Positions 1 to 9,273 of a DNA stretch of 22,151 nt are shown here, piece by piece. A model generated the notes under the pieces. The model did not search any database, was not told the DNA's origin, and saw only the letters and a list, made by a program, of their open reading frames with translations. Position 1 is the first letter of the stretch. The number at the start of each line of letters is the position of its first letter. The DNA comes from a virus, in the IMG/VR virus record IMGVR_UViG_3300010885_075749, positions 1 through 22,151 of that record; one strand, written 5' to 3'. Made by a program: the position numbers and the translations under genes.

Positions 1-1
1 C

Positions 2-67
2 GACGATACCGATTTAAGTGGAGAGGTAGCATGCGCGGGTGGAGCTTGTGAAGTCACACTCGTTTAA
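2..67 (+). CDS. C-terminal end of an upstream gene (partial)
   Basis: Frame 2 is open from the window edge to a TAA at 65-67 and gives 21 residues that end in ACEVTLV, with two Cys (C11 and C16 of the visible part). The composition is protein-like (Asp, Gly, Ala, Val, Thr). The competing frame 1 gives an Arg/Trp-rich peptide that ends at 51, and frame 3 stops at once, so frame 2 is the best choice. The piece is too short to assign a family. Its position just upstream of a baseplate cluster makes another tail or baseplate gene plausible, but that rests on position alone. Confidence 0.4.
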   Translation, partial: DDTDLSGEVACAGGACEVTLV

Positions 68-102
68 AATCATGAAAGATAATTTAGTTCAAAACATTAT
101 TA

Positions 103-312
103 ATGGAATTTATTACTCAATTAAAGGAAATAGATAATAATAAGAGGGAGAAGCCAAAACTTCTCCCTTCTTATTTCTACAAAGAAAATGGTAAAACAGT
201 TTTTACTGAAGAATACCATATTCAAAGAGGATGTTGTTGTGGAAATGGTTGTAGACATTGTCCTTATGAACCTAAAGCTCAAAAAGGAAATACGGCTTTA
301 ATAAAAAAATAA
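103..312 (+). CDS. DUF5522-like small Cys-rich protein
   Basis: A 69-residue protein. Residues 1-38 are polar and Lys/Glu-rich. The signature RGCCCGNGCRHCPY spans residues 42-55, with Cys at 44, 45, 46, 50 and 53 and His at 52. This matches the CCGxGCRHCPY core of DUF5522, a short family I recall mostly from Bacteroidota, and also resembles the CCGSGC core of oxidoreductase-like N-terminal domains. The Cys/His cluster suggests metal binding, but the function is unknown. The ATG at 103 is the only ATG in this frame after the stop at 85-87, and it has no Shine-Dalgarno sequence. The gene ends 20 bases before the gp25-like gene. It is not an obvious virion component and may be a host-derived accessory gene; a small virion or assembly protein is the alternative. 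Confidence 0.8.
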   Translation: MEFITQLKEIDNNKREKPKLLPSYFYKENGKTVFTEEYHIQRGCCCGNGCRHCPYEPKAQKGNTALIKK

Positions 313-320
313 ACCAAGTA

Positions 321-328
321 TATTTATC
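321..328 (+). promoter_or_regulatory. TATTTAT element before the baseplate wedge genes
   Basis: TATTTATC lies in the 20-base gap before the gp25-like gene, 12 bases upstream of its ATG, with an A-rich run (301-313) ahead of it. It shares the core found in the other four larger gaps of the window. The spacing to the start differs from the 23-24 bases seen elsewhere, so this is a weaker member of the set. Confidence 0.3.
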
Positions 329-332
329 TTAT

Positions 333-803
333 ATGGCAAATGGTATTACATATGGTATTAATTTTCCGTTCAGAGATTCTCTAAGAGGTGATTATTTGCA
401 ATTAACTGAATTAGAGTCTGAAGAGATAAAGGCAGATTTGATTCATTTATTATTAACTAGAAAGGGTTCGAGATATTATTTACCAACTTTTGGTACAAGA
501 TTATATGAATTCTTATTTGAACCTTTTGATGGTTTAACTTTTAATGCGATTGAATCTGACATTAGAGATGCAGTTGAAACTTTTATGCCGAATCTTCTTT
601 TAAATCAAATAACAATTGTACCCGCTGACCCACAAGAGGAGGCGGATATTGCTACTGGTCAAAATAGTGTTGGTACAAGTGAATCGTCAATATATAGATT
701 CCCAGGTAAAGGAACTTCAGAATATACTGCAAAAATAAAAATAGATTATTCTACAAATCGTACATCGTTTGCACAGAGTGATTTTGTTATTATCAATATT
801 TAA
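333..803 (+). CDS. gp25: gp25-like baseplate wedge protein
   Basis: A 156-residue protein of the gp25/TssE/P2 W family, a baseplate wedge component that in T4 links the wedge core to the start of the sheath. Residues 41-64 contain LTRKGSRYYLPTFGTRLYEF and match the T4 gp25 core (TRKGSRPFDPEFG), and the preceding helix 24-40 also fits. The segment that normally carries the Glu-Pro-Arg motif reads TFMPNLLL here (M85, P86, N87), so the hallmark Glu and Arg are missing. The length is slightly above T4 gp25 (132 residues), with an extra loop near residues 99-125 before the last strands. The next gene, five bases downstream, is the gp6-like partner, which is the canonical order. No Shine-Dalgarno sequence precedes the ATG. 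Confidence 0.9.
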   Translation: MANGITYGINFPFRDSLRGDYLQLTELESEEIKADLIHLLLTRKGSRYYLPTFGTRLYEFLFEPFDGLTFNAIESDIRDAVETFMPNLLLNQITIVPADPQEEADIATGQNSVGTSESSIYRFPGKGTSEYTAKIKIDYSTNRTSFAQSDFVIINI

Positions 804-808
804 CATAG

Positions 809-2647
809 ATGGCTAATCGTAAAATATCATATACAACTAGAGATTTCCAAGGTATAAGAACCGAACTCTTAAATTATGTCAGAACATATTATCCTGAATT
901 AATTCAGGACTTTAATGATGCATCGGTATTTTCTGTTTTTCTTGATTTAAATGCTGCAGTTGCCGATAACCTACACTATCACATCGATAGAAGTATCCAA
1001 GAAACTGTATTACAGTATGCACAACAAAGGTCATCAATTTACAATATAGCTAGAACTTATGGATTAAAACTTCCAGGACAAAGACCATCAGTATCTTTGG
1101 TTGATTTTTCAGTTACTGTTCCTGCTTATGGGGATAAAGAAGATGAAAGATATTTGGGTACGCTACTTAGAGGTTCACAAGTAATTGGAGCTGGTCTTGT
1201 ATTTGAAAACATATATGATATAAATTTTGCATCACCATACAATGCACAAGGATTTCCAAATAGATTGAAAATACCAAACTTTAATGCCAATGGGGTTTTA
1301 TTAAACTATACTATTACAAAGAGAGAAGTTGTTGTGAATGGTATTACAAAAGTATTCAAAAGAGTAATTACTCCGAATGATGTTAAGCCTTTCTTTGAGT
1401 TGTTTTTACCTGAAAAAAACGTTTTGGGTATTACTAGTGTTTTATTAAAAAGTGGTACACAATATACAAATGTACCAACTACTGCTGAATTTTTAGGATT
1501 GGATAATAGATGGTATGAAGTAGATGCGTTAGCTGAAGATAGAGTATTTGTTGAAGACCCAACAAAAGTTTCAGACCAACCTGGTATAAAAGTTGGAAAA
1601 TATATACAAACACAAGATAGATTTATTACTGAGTATACTGCGGAAGGATTTAAAAAAATGACTTTTGGTGGAGGAACAAATACAGCGCAAGACGCTTTAG
1701 ACGAATTTACAACACTTGGAACAACATTAGAATTACAAAAATATTCAAATAACTTTTCTTTAGGTTCAACCCTAACACCAAATTCAACTTTATTTATTCA
1801 ATATAGAATTGGAGGTGGATTAGCAACTAACTTAGGTACAAATGTAATTAATCAAATTGGTACTGTTTCTTTCTTTGTTAATGGACCTTCAGAAGTCACA
1901 AACTCTTCGGTTGTATCTTCATTAAGATGTAATAACGTAACTGCGGCAGTAGGTGGGGCTGGAGTACCTTCATTAGAAGAAATTAGAAACTACGTTTCTT
2001 TTAACTTTTCAGCACAAAAAAGAGCGGTGACAGTACAAGATTATGAATCTTTAATTAGAAATATGCCAGCTCAATTTGGAGCACCAGCAAAAGTTGCGAT
2101 TACCGAAAACGATAATAAAATATTGATACAAGTTTTATCTTATGATTCTTCAGGTAAATTGACAAATTTAGTTTCAAATACTCTTAAACAAAATATTGCA
2201 AATTATTTATCAAATTATAGAATGATGAATGATTATATATCAATATTCACTGCAGAGGTGATTGATTTGAGTCTTGACGTTTCAATTATATTAGATTCTG
2301 CACAAAACTCTGGACAAGTAATTACTGAAGTGATTGATAAAATTTCTGCATATTTTAATCCACAAACAAGACAACTTGGTCAAAATGTTTATCTGTCTGA
2401 ATTAAGAAGTATTGTACAAAATACTAATGGTATTTTAACAGTTGCAAGTATTGATGTTTTTAATGAAGTTGGAGGACAATATTCTTCCGCAGAAACTTCA
2501 ATGGAATATTCAGACCCAGCTATTAAACAAATTGGTGCTGTTGACGATACTATTTTTGCACAACCTTCACAAGTTTATCAAATTAGATATCCTAACAAAG
2601 ATATTAGAGTATCGGTTAAGAATTTCCAATCAGTAACATTCTCTTAA
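809..2647 (+). CDS. gp6: gp6-like (P2 J-type) baseplate wedge protein
   Basis: A 612-residue protein of the T4 gp6/P2 gpJ family, which forms the ring joining baseplate wedges. Residues 35-95 show the N-terminal pattern of this family (LNAAVADNLHYHIDRSIQE, then a helix and an ARTYGLKLPG turn). Residues of about 385-420 contain PSLEEIRNYVSF and QKRAVTVQDYESL, the family's 'RAVT..DYE' core. The C-terminal half (about 425-560) looks like the following alpha/beta domains, with IILDSAQNSGQ and a YFNPQTRQLGQNVYLSEL region. The length is close to T4 gp6 (660 residues). It sits five bases after the gp25-like gene, so the two are probably cotranscribed. A 91-base gap follows, which suggests the end of a transcription unit or a new promoter. 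Confidence 0.9.
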   Translation: MANRKISYTTRDFQGIRTELLNYVRTYYPELIQDFNDASVFSVFLDLNAAVADNLHYHIDRSIQETVLQYAQQRSSIYNIARTYGLKLPGQRPSVSLVDFSVTVPAYGDKEDERYLGTLLRGSQVIGAGLVFENIYDINFASPYNAQGFPNRLKIPNFNANGVLLNYTITKREVVVNGITKVFKRVITPNDVKPFFELFLPEKNVLGITSVLLKSGTQYTNVPTTAEFLGLDNRWYEVDALAEDRVFVEDPTKVSDQPGIKVGKYIQTQDRFITEYTAEGFKKMTFGGGTNTAQDALDEFTTLGTTLELQKYSNNFSLGSTLTPNSTLFIQYRIGGGLATNLGTNVINQIGTVSFFVNGPSEVTNSSVVSSLRCNNVTAAVGGAGVPSLEEIRNYVSFNFSAQKRAVTVQDYESLIRNMPAQFGAPAKVAITENDNKILIQVLSYDSSGKLTNLVSNTLKQNIANYLSNYRMMNDYISIFTAEVIDLSLDVSIILDSAQNSGQVITEVIDKISAYFNPQTRQLGQNVYLSELRSIVQNTNGILTVASIDVFNEVGGQYSSAETSMEYSDPAIKQIGAVDDTIFAQPSQVYQIRYPNKDIRVSVKNFQSVTFS

Positions 2648-2691
2648 CACATTTATTATTTTATTCTTTGAACTATCATTAAAGGGTGTGG

Positions 2692-2715
2692 GTTTATTAA
2701 AAATTCCGCATAAAC
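2692..2715 (+). repeat. Inverted repeat GTTTAT / ATAAAC before the 1615-residue gene
   Basis: GTTTAT at 2692-2697 is exactly complementary to ATAAAC at 2710-2715, with a 12-base loop. The stem is only six base pairs and AT-rich, with no T-run after it, so it is not a convincing terminator. It lies directly upstream of the TATTTATT element and could be an operator or chance. Confidence 0.3.
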
Positions 2716-2723
2716 TATTTATT
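2697..2723 (+). promoter_or_regulatory. Putative late promoter block, copy 1
   Basis: A 27-base block that starts TTAAAAATTCC and ends TAAACTATTTATT. It matches 11150-11176 at 24 of 27 positions, with all differences in one internal triplet (GCA versus AGT). The TATTTATT core (2716-2723) begins 23 bases before the ATG of the downstream gene, as in copy 2. Identical spacing upstream of two unrelated genes is what a phage promoter would give. The core is not the T4 late promoter (TATAAATA) nor the Bacteroidota -7 box, so the polymerase that reads it is unknown. Confidence 0.5.
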
Positions 2724-2738
2724 AATTAAAGTCATTTA

Positions 2739-5700
2739 ATGGGTGATTCATATAGAATACGAACCGAGTTAGGTATCAACAAAACAATTACGGTACAATT
2801 GGACCAAGAATTTGAATTCTTGGAAATCCTTTCATTGAAACTTCAACAAGAAGATATCTACATCAGAAGTTGTGCAGACTATGGAGTTGTTGTTGGTAGA
2901 GTTACGGCAAATAATGGATATGGTATTCCAAATGCAAGGGTTTCTATTTTTATACCTATTGAATCTGTAGACGAATCTAACCCAATTATTTCAAGTATAT
3001 ATCCATACAAATCACCAACCGATAAAAACGAAGATGGTTATCGATATAATTTGTTAACGTATGAGAAATCATATTCAACACACGCAGCAACAGGAACATT
3101 ACCATCAAGAACAGATGTATTAACAGGTGCAACCGCTGTAGAAATTTTTGACAAGTATTATAAGTATACCTCAAAAACAAATGAAAGTGGTGACTATATG
3201 ATTATGGGAGTACCTTTAGGGTTTCAAACAATGGTCATGGATGTTGATTTATCTGATATTGGTGAGTTTTCATTAACACCACAAGATTTAGTAAGAGTAG
3301 GTAGAGCCACACCTGAACAAGTTGCGGGTAACAAGTTTAGAACATCAACTGATTTAGATTCACTACCTCAAATTTTAACATTACAAAAAAGTGTTGAAAT
3401 TGCACCTTTATGGGGAGACCCTGCAATTTGTGATATCAAAATTAATAGAGTAGATTTTGATTTAAGAGATGATGCAAGTATAGATATTCAACCAACATCA
3501 GTTTTTATGGGGTCAATGTTTTCGACTCCTGATAGTTTTAGACTTAGAGGTTCAACTTATTTTGGCGGTGTTCAAATTTCAAGAGGTTGTAAACCAAGAG
3601 ATAACATGGGTAATCTATGTGAACTTCAAGCAGGACCAGGACAAATCCTTTCAATTAGACAGACAATTCAACAAGACTCAGACGGAAATCCAATATTAGA
3701 ACAATATGACCTTGAACAATCTGGAAATATCATTGATGGAGATGGAACATGGTTAACAGAGATTCCTATGAATTTGGATTATGTTGTAACAAATGAGTTT
3801 GGTGAAAAAACACTATCCAATGACCCAACTATTGGTATTCCAACAAAGGGTAAATATAGATTTAAAATAAAATGGCAACAACCAAATACTATAACACAAC
3901 AAGTTAGAAGACCATATTATTTGGTACCAAATATTAGAGAATATGGTTGGACAAATTCGTCTAATCTTGCAGCTAATGACCCAAACCAAAATCCAAATAT
4001 TACTGCAACAAATAAAAAAAATCTAAAAGGTTCATATTATTTTGGATTAGCGTGGTCTGGATATACAAATGTTCAGGCGGCAATTGATTGCGAAGATACG
4101 TTCTATCAATTTGACTTTAATAAAGTATATACCGTTTCAAGTTTGATAGATGAATATAAAAATGGTAGAGATAGAGGAAGATTTATTGGTATTAAGGAAA
4201 TTGATAGTCAAGATTGTTCTTCTACTGTAAATAAATTTCCTACTAATGATGGAGTTAGAAACTTTGATTTGTTCTATTTTATATTTTCAATAATATTTCA
4301 AATAATTCAATTAATAGGAATACCAATTTTAGTTATTTTTCATTTTATTGCCTACTTATGGAATAATTTTGCGGCACCATTTTTAGTTTTGATTATTGCA
4401 TTTTTCTTCAGAGAATCAATTCAAAACTTCATCGGAGCTGCGGTAAGTTTTCCAGCTCTTGGATTAATTGGACCATTTATTGTAAAAGGAATTATAAATT
4501 TAATAATAGCAATTGTTTTGGGAATTAACTTCAGGAAAATTACCAAATATACATTTGGTAGAATTAAATTGGCAATGATAACTTATCCTGATTGTCAGGC
4601 TTGTGATTGTACTCCTGAATCAACCAGGGAAGGTGATGGAGGTACTCCTACTACTTTACTTACACAATATAGTAACAGCGGATTATACGTAGAAAAATTA
4701 GCAGCAAATGCAACCCCAATTAAAGGTTGGGATGATGAAGACCCTCAAGTTGGAGCTGCAGCTGTAAGTCAGGCTATGGGTACTAATTCAACAGACAAAC
4801 CAAACAATTATATATATAAATCAACGAAGTCAACTGAACTTCGACTACCATCCAACAATAGAAAGTTTTTTAGTGCTACGCCTTATCTGACTATGGGGGA
4901 AAGAATAAATGTATTCAATCTAAGAAAAAAATATTTTGACAATTTTAATAGAATAAGTGTTTCTTTTGATACTAATTCAAATAATGGGATTAGACATTTC
5001 GACAACACCTTGACAATAACAATGCAAGAAAAATTGGAAAGCGGAACACTTTTAACTTTCGTATCTCCAACATCCACAAGAGACCTTAATTATTTATGGT
5101 CTGCGGCAACAGTTGATTTTGGTGTTGTTACAGGTATTAGTGGAGCTACCTTATTATCTACACAGGGGACTGTAAACGTACAATATGCAAATCCTGCAAA
5201 TCAACTACAAAACCTGTCACAAACTTATTTTTTAACAACTGGCTCAACTGAAATAAATTATAAATTCCCATCAGACATTGAATATTATCAGGTAGTTACC
5301 GCACTAACGATTTCTCAGGCAGCAAAAATATGGAATACATCAAACCAAAGTTTGTTTCCTGGAATTTTGGAATCATCAACATATGTGATATGGAATGACA
5401 GAAATGGAATAGGACATTGGGGAGACGCTAGTTTTAATGGACCTTACAGTACCAAAGATTATTTTGATGGGTTTGAAAGTCAATATATTACTATTATTCA
5501 AAGAGGGGTTGACCCGTATTCTCCAAAGTATACAAATAAGTATGGTATTGGTAGGATTTTAGGGTTGTCTGATACTGAAAGTTTGACGGTGACAGCACAG
5601 ACAAGACTCAACATTCCAATTCAAAAACTAAGTTCGAGTAGTTTATCTGTACAACCATTCAGTTCCCAACCAGAAATTTTTTATCCTTCATACTTCTTTA

Positions 5701-7586
5701 GTGCGGGTGACCAATTTTCAGGGTTTACAACGTCTGGTGTTGGTTATTATAGTGCGTTTGATGCTAATTATGTTGCGGCTAAAAGAACACCAGCAACCAT
5801 AACAACAATTAATAGTGCTAGAGGTGTAATTACTTTTGGAAGTAATGCTACATACTATCCTACTGTTCAGCCAGGATTCTATGATTATTCTGAAGATTTA
5901 TCGGGAGGTGCTTATTATTTTAGTAGAATAGGAAATAGACCAGGTAATACAACCATAAATTATACGTCGCCAAGTCTATTACCAACATTCACTGCCAACC
6001 CAATGTCAATAAGCTCTAAAACATTAAACGTATTAAGAACGGACAGACTTCCATCTTCAGATTATTTAGATGGTAGTAGTTGGACCAACAATGCAGCTTT
6101 GTTACAACAAAATGTTGGATTTAGTATGTATGTGTTAAATACAGATACCGAAGATTTTACATCAGAAAGATTTGGTAATGGTGCAACAACATATACACCA
6201 GATATTGAAGGACAAGTTGCAGCAACCAACGTAATATCAACTGTTGGGGATTGTACTAAAATGGTTGGGTTAACTTGTTATAGTGGTAATGGCGTTAATT
6301 TTGGTGTTAAAGAAGGTTGTCAAGGAACTGATACTATAGAAAATGGGTGTTATATTTTAATGGAGCAACCATTAAAAACATTAGGAAAAGACTTAAAATC
6401 TTTTGGAGAGTGGGGATACAGATTTAGATTTTTCTATGGATTATGTAGAGGGGTTTTGTCTCAAATATTTGTAAACAATTGGGTCAATGGAGCGCTATAT
6501 GCATTTCCAATACAGGTTGATAGATATTTTGATAAACAAAACAAACCACTACCTCCTGAATTTTGTAAAGATTTAGTATATTTTGATTCAGATACAAATA
6601 ACTTTTATTTTAGAAGTAGTCCTTACTTAAGTGGTTCAACACAACCTTTTATTGGATATCCAACACAAGGATTACTACAACCTGTTAATAGTAGAAATTT
6701 ATTATTCCCAACAACAATTGTTAATTTAGGGATTAAAGATGCCTTCTATCAGGAAATTATTTTTGACCCATCTGCTAGAGGATACATCTTAAATAAATTG
6801 AGTGACACAAGTTATTCTGACCCATCGGATTTGGTTAACTTATTTGTCATTTCGAGAATTACTGATGAGAGTTTCTTACAACAACTTTTTGCAGGGTTTA
6901 ACAAAAATAATTCTTTGGACCAATTATTTTCAAGATATGAAAGAAGAGTTGATGGTGATTTGGCACAACTTTTATCAATTAATTCTGAAGAAGGAGTTAT
7001 ACCTTTTTCACCTGAGTTTTATGCATCAACTGGAGGGACAACTGACCCTGTGGTTATTATAGCACCTGGAGGGGATTTAAGATATCCAACGATGGGTGTA
7101 TTCTTTTCGTCAACAACAGAAGATTTACAATTTAAAGATTTTATGACACCAGGTAGAATAGATTTCAGACCTACCAATAATGCAAATGCAATCACGTATC
7201 CATATGGCATTAAGTCACAACAAGTACCGTTTTATCAGTGGGGGTTGGAAAAAAACAACACTATTTTTGGAACAGAGATGAATAACTGGAAAACAAATTA
7301 CTCAACAGATGAGAACGCTGCTGGCATTTTTTCAAGATACATTCAATCTTTAGATAGAACCAGTATACCAAGACCATCTTATTTTATACCATCTAATACT
7401 TCTGTATCAGACACTTTTGCTAGAGGTTACATTTTTAATGTAACTGATGGTGGTCTTTATTCAATTGATGGTGGAACATACCCAAATCGATTTTTAGTTG
7501 GAGCTCCATACCATTTTTATTTTGGACTAATAAAGGGTGCAACTGCCTTAGATAAATTCAAAACAAAATATTCTTTTAGTGAATAA
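2739..7586 (+). CDS. Giant baseplate-region structural protein with a multi-span hydrophobic block
   Basis: A 1615-residue protein and the largest gene here. I do not recognise a named family, although it resembles long structural proteins of environmental phages. Residues of about 45-70 (GVVVGRVTANNGYGIPNARV) and 143-175 (TSKTNESGDYMIMGVPLG) look like the two halves of a carboxypeptidase-regulatory-like Ig fold split by an insertion of about 75 residues. Residues 509-597 are strongly hydrophobic, with three or four possible membrane spans separated by short polar turns. C619, C622 and C624 (YPDCQACDC) follow directly. The rest is Ser/Thr/Asn/Tyr-rich beta-type sequence with further Cys near residues 1170-1240. 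It lies between the gp6-like gene and smaller structural genes. A wedge-attached or membrane-contacting role is inferred from position and the hydrophobic block. A tape measure is less likely, because most of the protein lacks long helices. Confidence 0.75.
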   Translation: MGDSYRIRTELGINKTITVQLDQEFEFLEILSLKLQQEDIYIRSCADYGVVVGRVTANNGYGIPNARVSIFIPIESVDESNPIISSIYPYKSPTDKNEDGYRYNLLTYEKSYSTHAATGTLPSRTDVLTGATAVEIFDKYYKYTSKTNESGDYMIMGVPLGFQTMVMDVDLSDIGEFSLTPQDLVRVGRATPEQVAGNKFRTSTDLDSLPQILTLQKSVEIAPLWGDPAICDIKINRVDFDLRDDASIDIQPTSVFMGSMFSTPDSFRLRGSTYFGGVQISRGCKPRDNMGNLCELQAGPGQILSIRQTIQQDSDGNPILEQYDLEQSGNIIDGDGTWLTEIPMNLDYVVTNEFGEKTLSNDPTIGIPTKGKYRFKIKWQQPNTITQQVRRPYYLVPNIREYGWTNSSNLAANDPNQNPNITATNKKNLKGSYYFGLAWSGYTNVQAAIDCEDTFYQFDFNKVYTVSSLIDEYKNGRDRGRFIGIKEIDSQDCSSTVNKFPTNDGVRNFDLFYFIFSIIFQIIQLIGIPILVIFHFIAYLWNNFAAPFLVLIIAFFFRESIQNFIGAAVSFPALGLIGPFIVKGIINLIIAIVLGINFRKITKYTFGRIKLAMITYPDCQACDCTPESTREGDGGTPTTLLTQYSNSGLYVEKLAANATPIKGWDDEDPQVGAAAVSQAMGTNSTDKPNNYIYKSTKSTELRLPSNNRKFFSATPYLTMGERINVFNLRKKYFDNFNRISVSFDTNSNNGIRHFDNTLTITMQEKLESGTLLTFVSPTSTRDLNYLWSAATVDFGVVTGISGATLLSTQGTVNVQYANPANQLQNLSQTYFLTTGSTEINYKFPSDIEYYQVVTALTISQAAKIWNTSNQSLFPGILESSTYVIWNDRNGIGHWGDASFNGPYSTKDYFDGFESQYITIIQRGVDPYSPKYTNKYGIGRILGLSDTESLTVTAQTRLNIPIQKLSSSSLSVQPFSSQPEIFYPSYFFSAGDQFSGFTTSGVGYYSAFDANYVAAKRTPATITTINSARGVITFGSNATYYPTVQPGFYDYSEDLSGGAYYFSRIGNRPGNTTINYTSPSLLPTFTANPMSISSKTLNVLRTDRLPSSDYLDGSSWTNNAALLQQNVGFSMYVLNTDTEDFTSERFGNGATTYTPDIEGQVAATNVISTVGDCTKMVGLTCYSGNGVNFGVKEGCQGTDTIENGCYILMEQPLKTLGKDLKSFGEWGYRFRFFYGLCRGVLSQIFVNNWVNGALYAFPIQVDRYFDKQNKPLPPEFCKDLVYFDSDTNNFYFRSSPYLSGSTQPFIGYPTQGLLQPVNSRNLLFPTTIVNLGIKDAFYQEIIFDPSARGYILNKLSDTSYSDPSDLVNLFVISRITDESFLQQLFAGFNKNNSLDQLFSRYERRVDGDLAQLLSINSEEGVIPFSPEFYASTGGTTDPVVIIAPGGDLRYPTMGVFFSSTTEDLQFKDFMTPGRIDFRPTNNANAITYPYGIKSQQVPFYQWGLEKNNTIFGTEMNNWKTNYSTDENAAGIFSRYIQSLDRTSIPRPSYFIPSNTSVSDTFARGYIFNVTDGGLYSIDGGTYPNRFLVGAPYHFYFGLIKGATALDKFKTKYSFSE

Positions 7587-9273
7587 GTATACAATCATAC
7601 CAAGTCAATTAAAGTATCAAGGCGCACCAAGTACTGACCAAGAAATTGAAGTATCTTTGGAACAACAGAGTCAACTACTTACCGAATATGATAGAAACTC
7701 AACTGTTAGTTTAGCTCAATTATTTGATGACGAAAGACAATCTTGTAGTATTTTTAGACCAACTTTCAAGGTAACATATCTGTATTCAAACACTTATACG
7801 GGTACAACAACTTATTTACCATTTCAATACAATTTATACTACACAACACCTGAAGAGTCTTACGCTAGTGGTAATTGGAGAGGATTTCCTCAGTATTATG
7901 AATTTGATTTTTTTAGACCGAACATTACTGACCAACATTTTGTTTATAAAGCCAAAAGCGCATATACGTATAATTGGACATACTATTTAACATATCCCCA
8001 CAGAAATAACTACGATAAAAAATTATCGTTTGCACTGAATAATAGCAGTCTTACTTGGACGGCATCAACAGGAATACCATTTTCAATTAATAAAAGCAGT
8101 TTGAATGGTAATGGTATAGTATCCTTTGAATGTATTGCACCTCATGGATTAACTATTGGAGAATCTGTTGAACTTTCATTCAAATATAACAATCAATCAA
8201 CGTTTCAAGTATATTCTTTGGGTAATGGAAAAACAGGAAGCGATGTTTTTATATTCAGTATATTCAATTTAGGATTTACAGGTACTACTTTTGCTGACGG
8301 AAAAACAGGAACATTTAGAAGAGTTATTAATGCGGAAAACCCAACAGAGACAACATCAAAATATTATATCAGAGAGCATAAAGTAATAACAAATGTTGAA
8401 GATTTAATTGTTACTAAAGCTGGATTTGAAAGAAATGTTTTTACGGAAGAAAAAAAATTTGAGTTTAGTTCAATAACTCCTAATAATGTTTCAAGAATTT
8501 CACAAAAAACAAGTAGTAATGCTTATAATATGACATTGAATTATGATTTAGATATTAAAAATTTAAATGATAATCAACAGAGACCAATTACAGAATTATA
8601 TTTAACAATTGTGAACAAAGGTTATTCAGGATATTTTAATCAACCATATAATGGGGTGGGACTTAAACAAGGTTGGGGTTTTAATTTAACTAGTTCGGTA
8701 AACTCTTGGTGGGACTTAACAAATATAAACTCTAATACAAACATACCCGTTTCTTCTTATACTCAAACAAATGGTGCGACAAAAACATTTTATTATAATT
8801 CAGACCTTAAATATGGAGATGTTATAGATGGTGATTTTTGTGAGTGGAATGACTATGAACAAAAAGAAAGAGTTATATCCAAATACTATCAAAAGATAAA
8901 GTATAATCAAAATGTTTTTCAAACGACAAGTGTATCAGATACAAATTCGCCAGGATATTATTATGAGCCACATAACCCAATGACAATTAGAGTGTTTTCT
9001 GATTACGTTGAAACAGGAGATTTAGCCTTCATCGACCAAGTTCCAAGATGGTCATATTTTTCAAACTCAGACCAACAGTTCAGATGGAGAGATTTATATA
9101 CATATGGATTTTTAGATAATTTGGGAAGAGGAGTTGATTATCCATTTTTCAATTCAGCACAATACCCATACCAAGATATCATTTTCAGACTAATACCTGA
9201 AGGAATAAACTACAATAACTACCTTCTTGGTGTTAATGTACCTATTAAACCATTATTTGATGAGTGTCAATAA
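7579..9273 (+). CDS. Structural protein of unknown family (564 residues)
   Basis: The frame opens after a stop at 7549-7551, and the only good start is GTG at 7579, which overlaps the end of the 1615-residue gene by eight bases. That overlap suggests translational coupling. The protein is rich in Tyr, Phe, Asn, Ser and Thr with few helical stretches, as expected for a beta-rich virion protein. The N-terminal 60 residues are Gln/Glu/Ser-rich (SLEQQSQLLTEYDRNS). There is no signal peptide, membrane segment or catalytic motif. It has only a few Cys (for example in QSCSIF and the C-terminal DECQ), unlike the fibre proteins downstream. By position it is a baseplate or tail decoration protein, but no specific function can be given. 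Confidence 0.7.
   Translation: MNKYTIIPSQLKYQGAPSTDQEIEVSLEQQSQLLTEYDRNSTVSLAQLFDDERQSCSIFRPTFKVTYLYSNTYTGTTTYLPFQYNLYYTTPEESYASGNWRGFPQYYEFDFFRPNITDQHFVYKAKSAYTYNWTYYLTYPHRNNYDKKLSFALNNSSLTWTASTGIPFSINKSSLNGNGIVSFECIAPHGLTIGESVELSFKYNNQSTFQVYSLGNGKTGSDVFIFSIFNLGFTGTTFADGKTGTFRRVINAENPTETTSKYYIREHKVITNVEDLIVTKAGFERNVFTEEKKFEFSSITPNNVSRISQKTSSNAYNMTLNYDLDIKNLNDNQQRPITELYLTIVNKGYSGYFNQPYNGVGLKQGWGFNLTSSVNSWWDLTNINSNTNIPVSSYTQTNGATKTFYYNSDLKYGDVIDGDFCEWNDYEQKERVISKYYQKIKYNQNVFQTTSVSDTNSPGYYYEPHNPMTIRVFSDYVETGDLAFIDQVPRWSYFSNSDQQFRWRDLYTYGFLDNLGRGVDYPFFNSAQYPYQDIIFRLIPEGINYNNYLLGVNVPIKPLFDECQ

Noticed and set aside
72-137. Short frame that begins ATG at 72 (21 residues)
   Set aside because: It overlaps the DUF5522-like gene in another frame and has no recognisable content; probably chance.
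2648-2738. Rho-independent terminator after the gp6-like gene
   Set aside because: No GC-rich stem followed by a T-run is present; only a six-base AT-rich inverted repeat is seen.
2739-7586. Tape measure protein assignment for the 1615-residue protein
   Set aside because: The length and hydrophobic block fit, but most of the sequence is beta-type and Ser/Thr/Asn/Tyr-rich, not helical. The gene also follows the wedge genes, not the usual tape-measure position.
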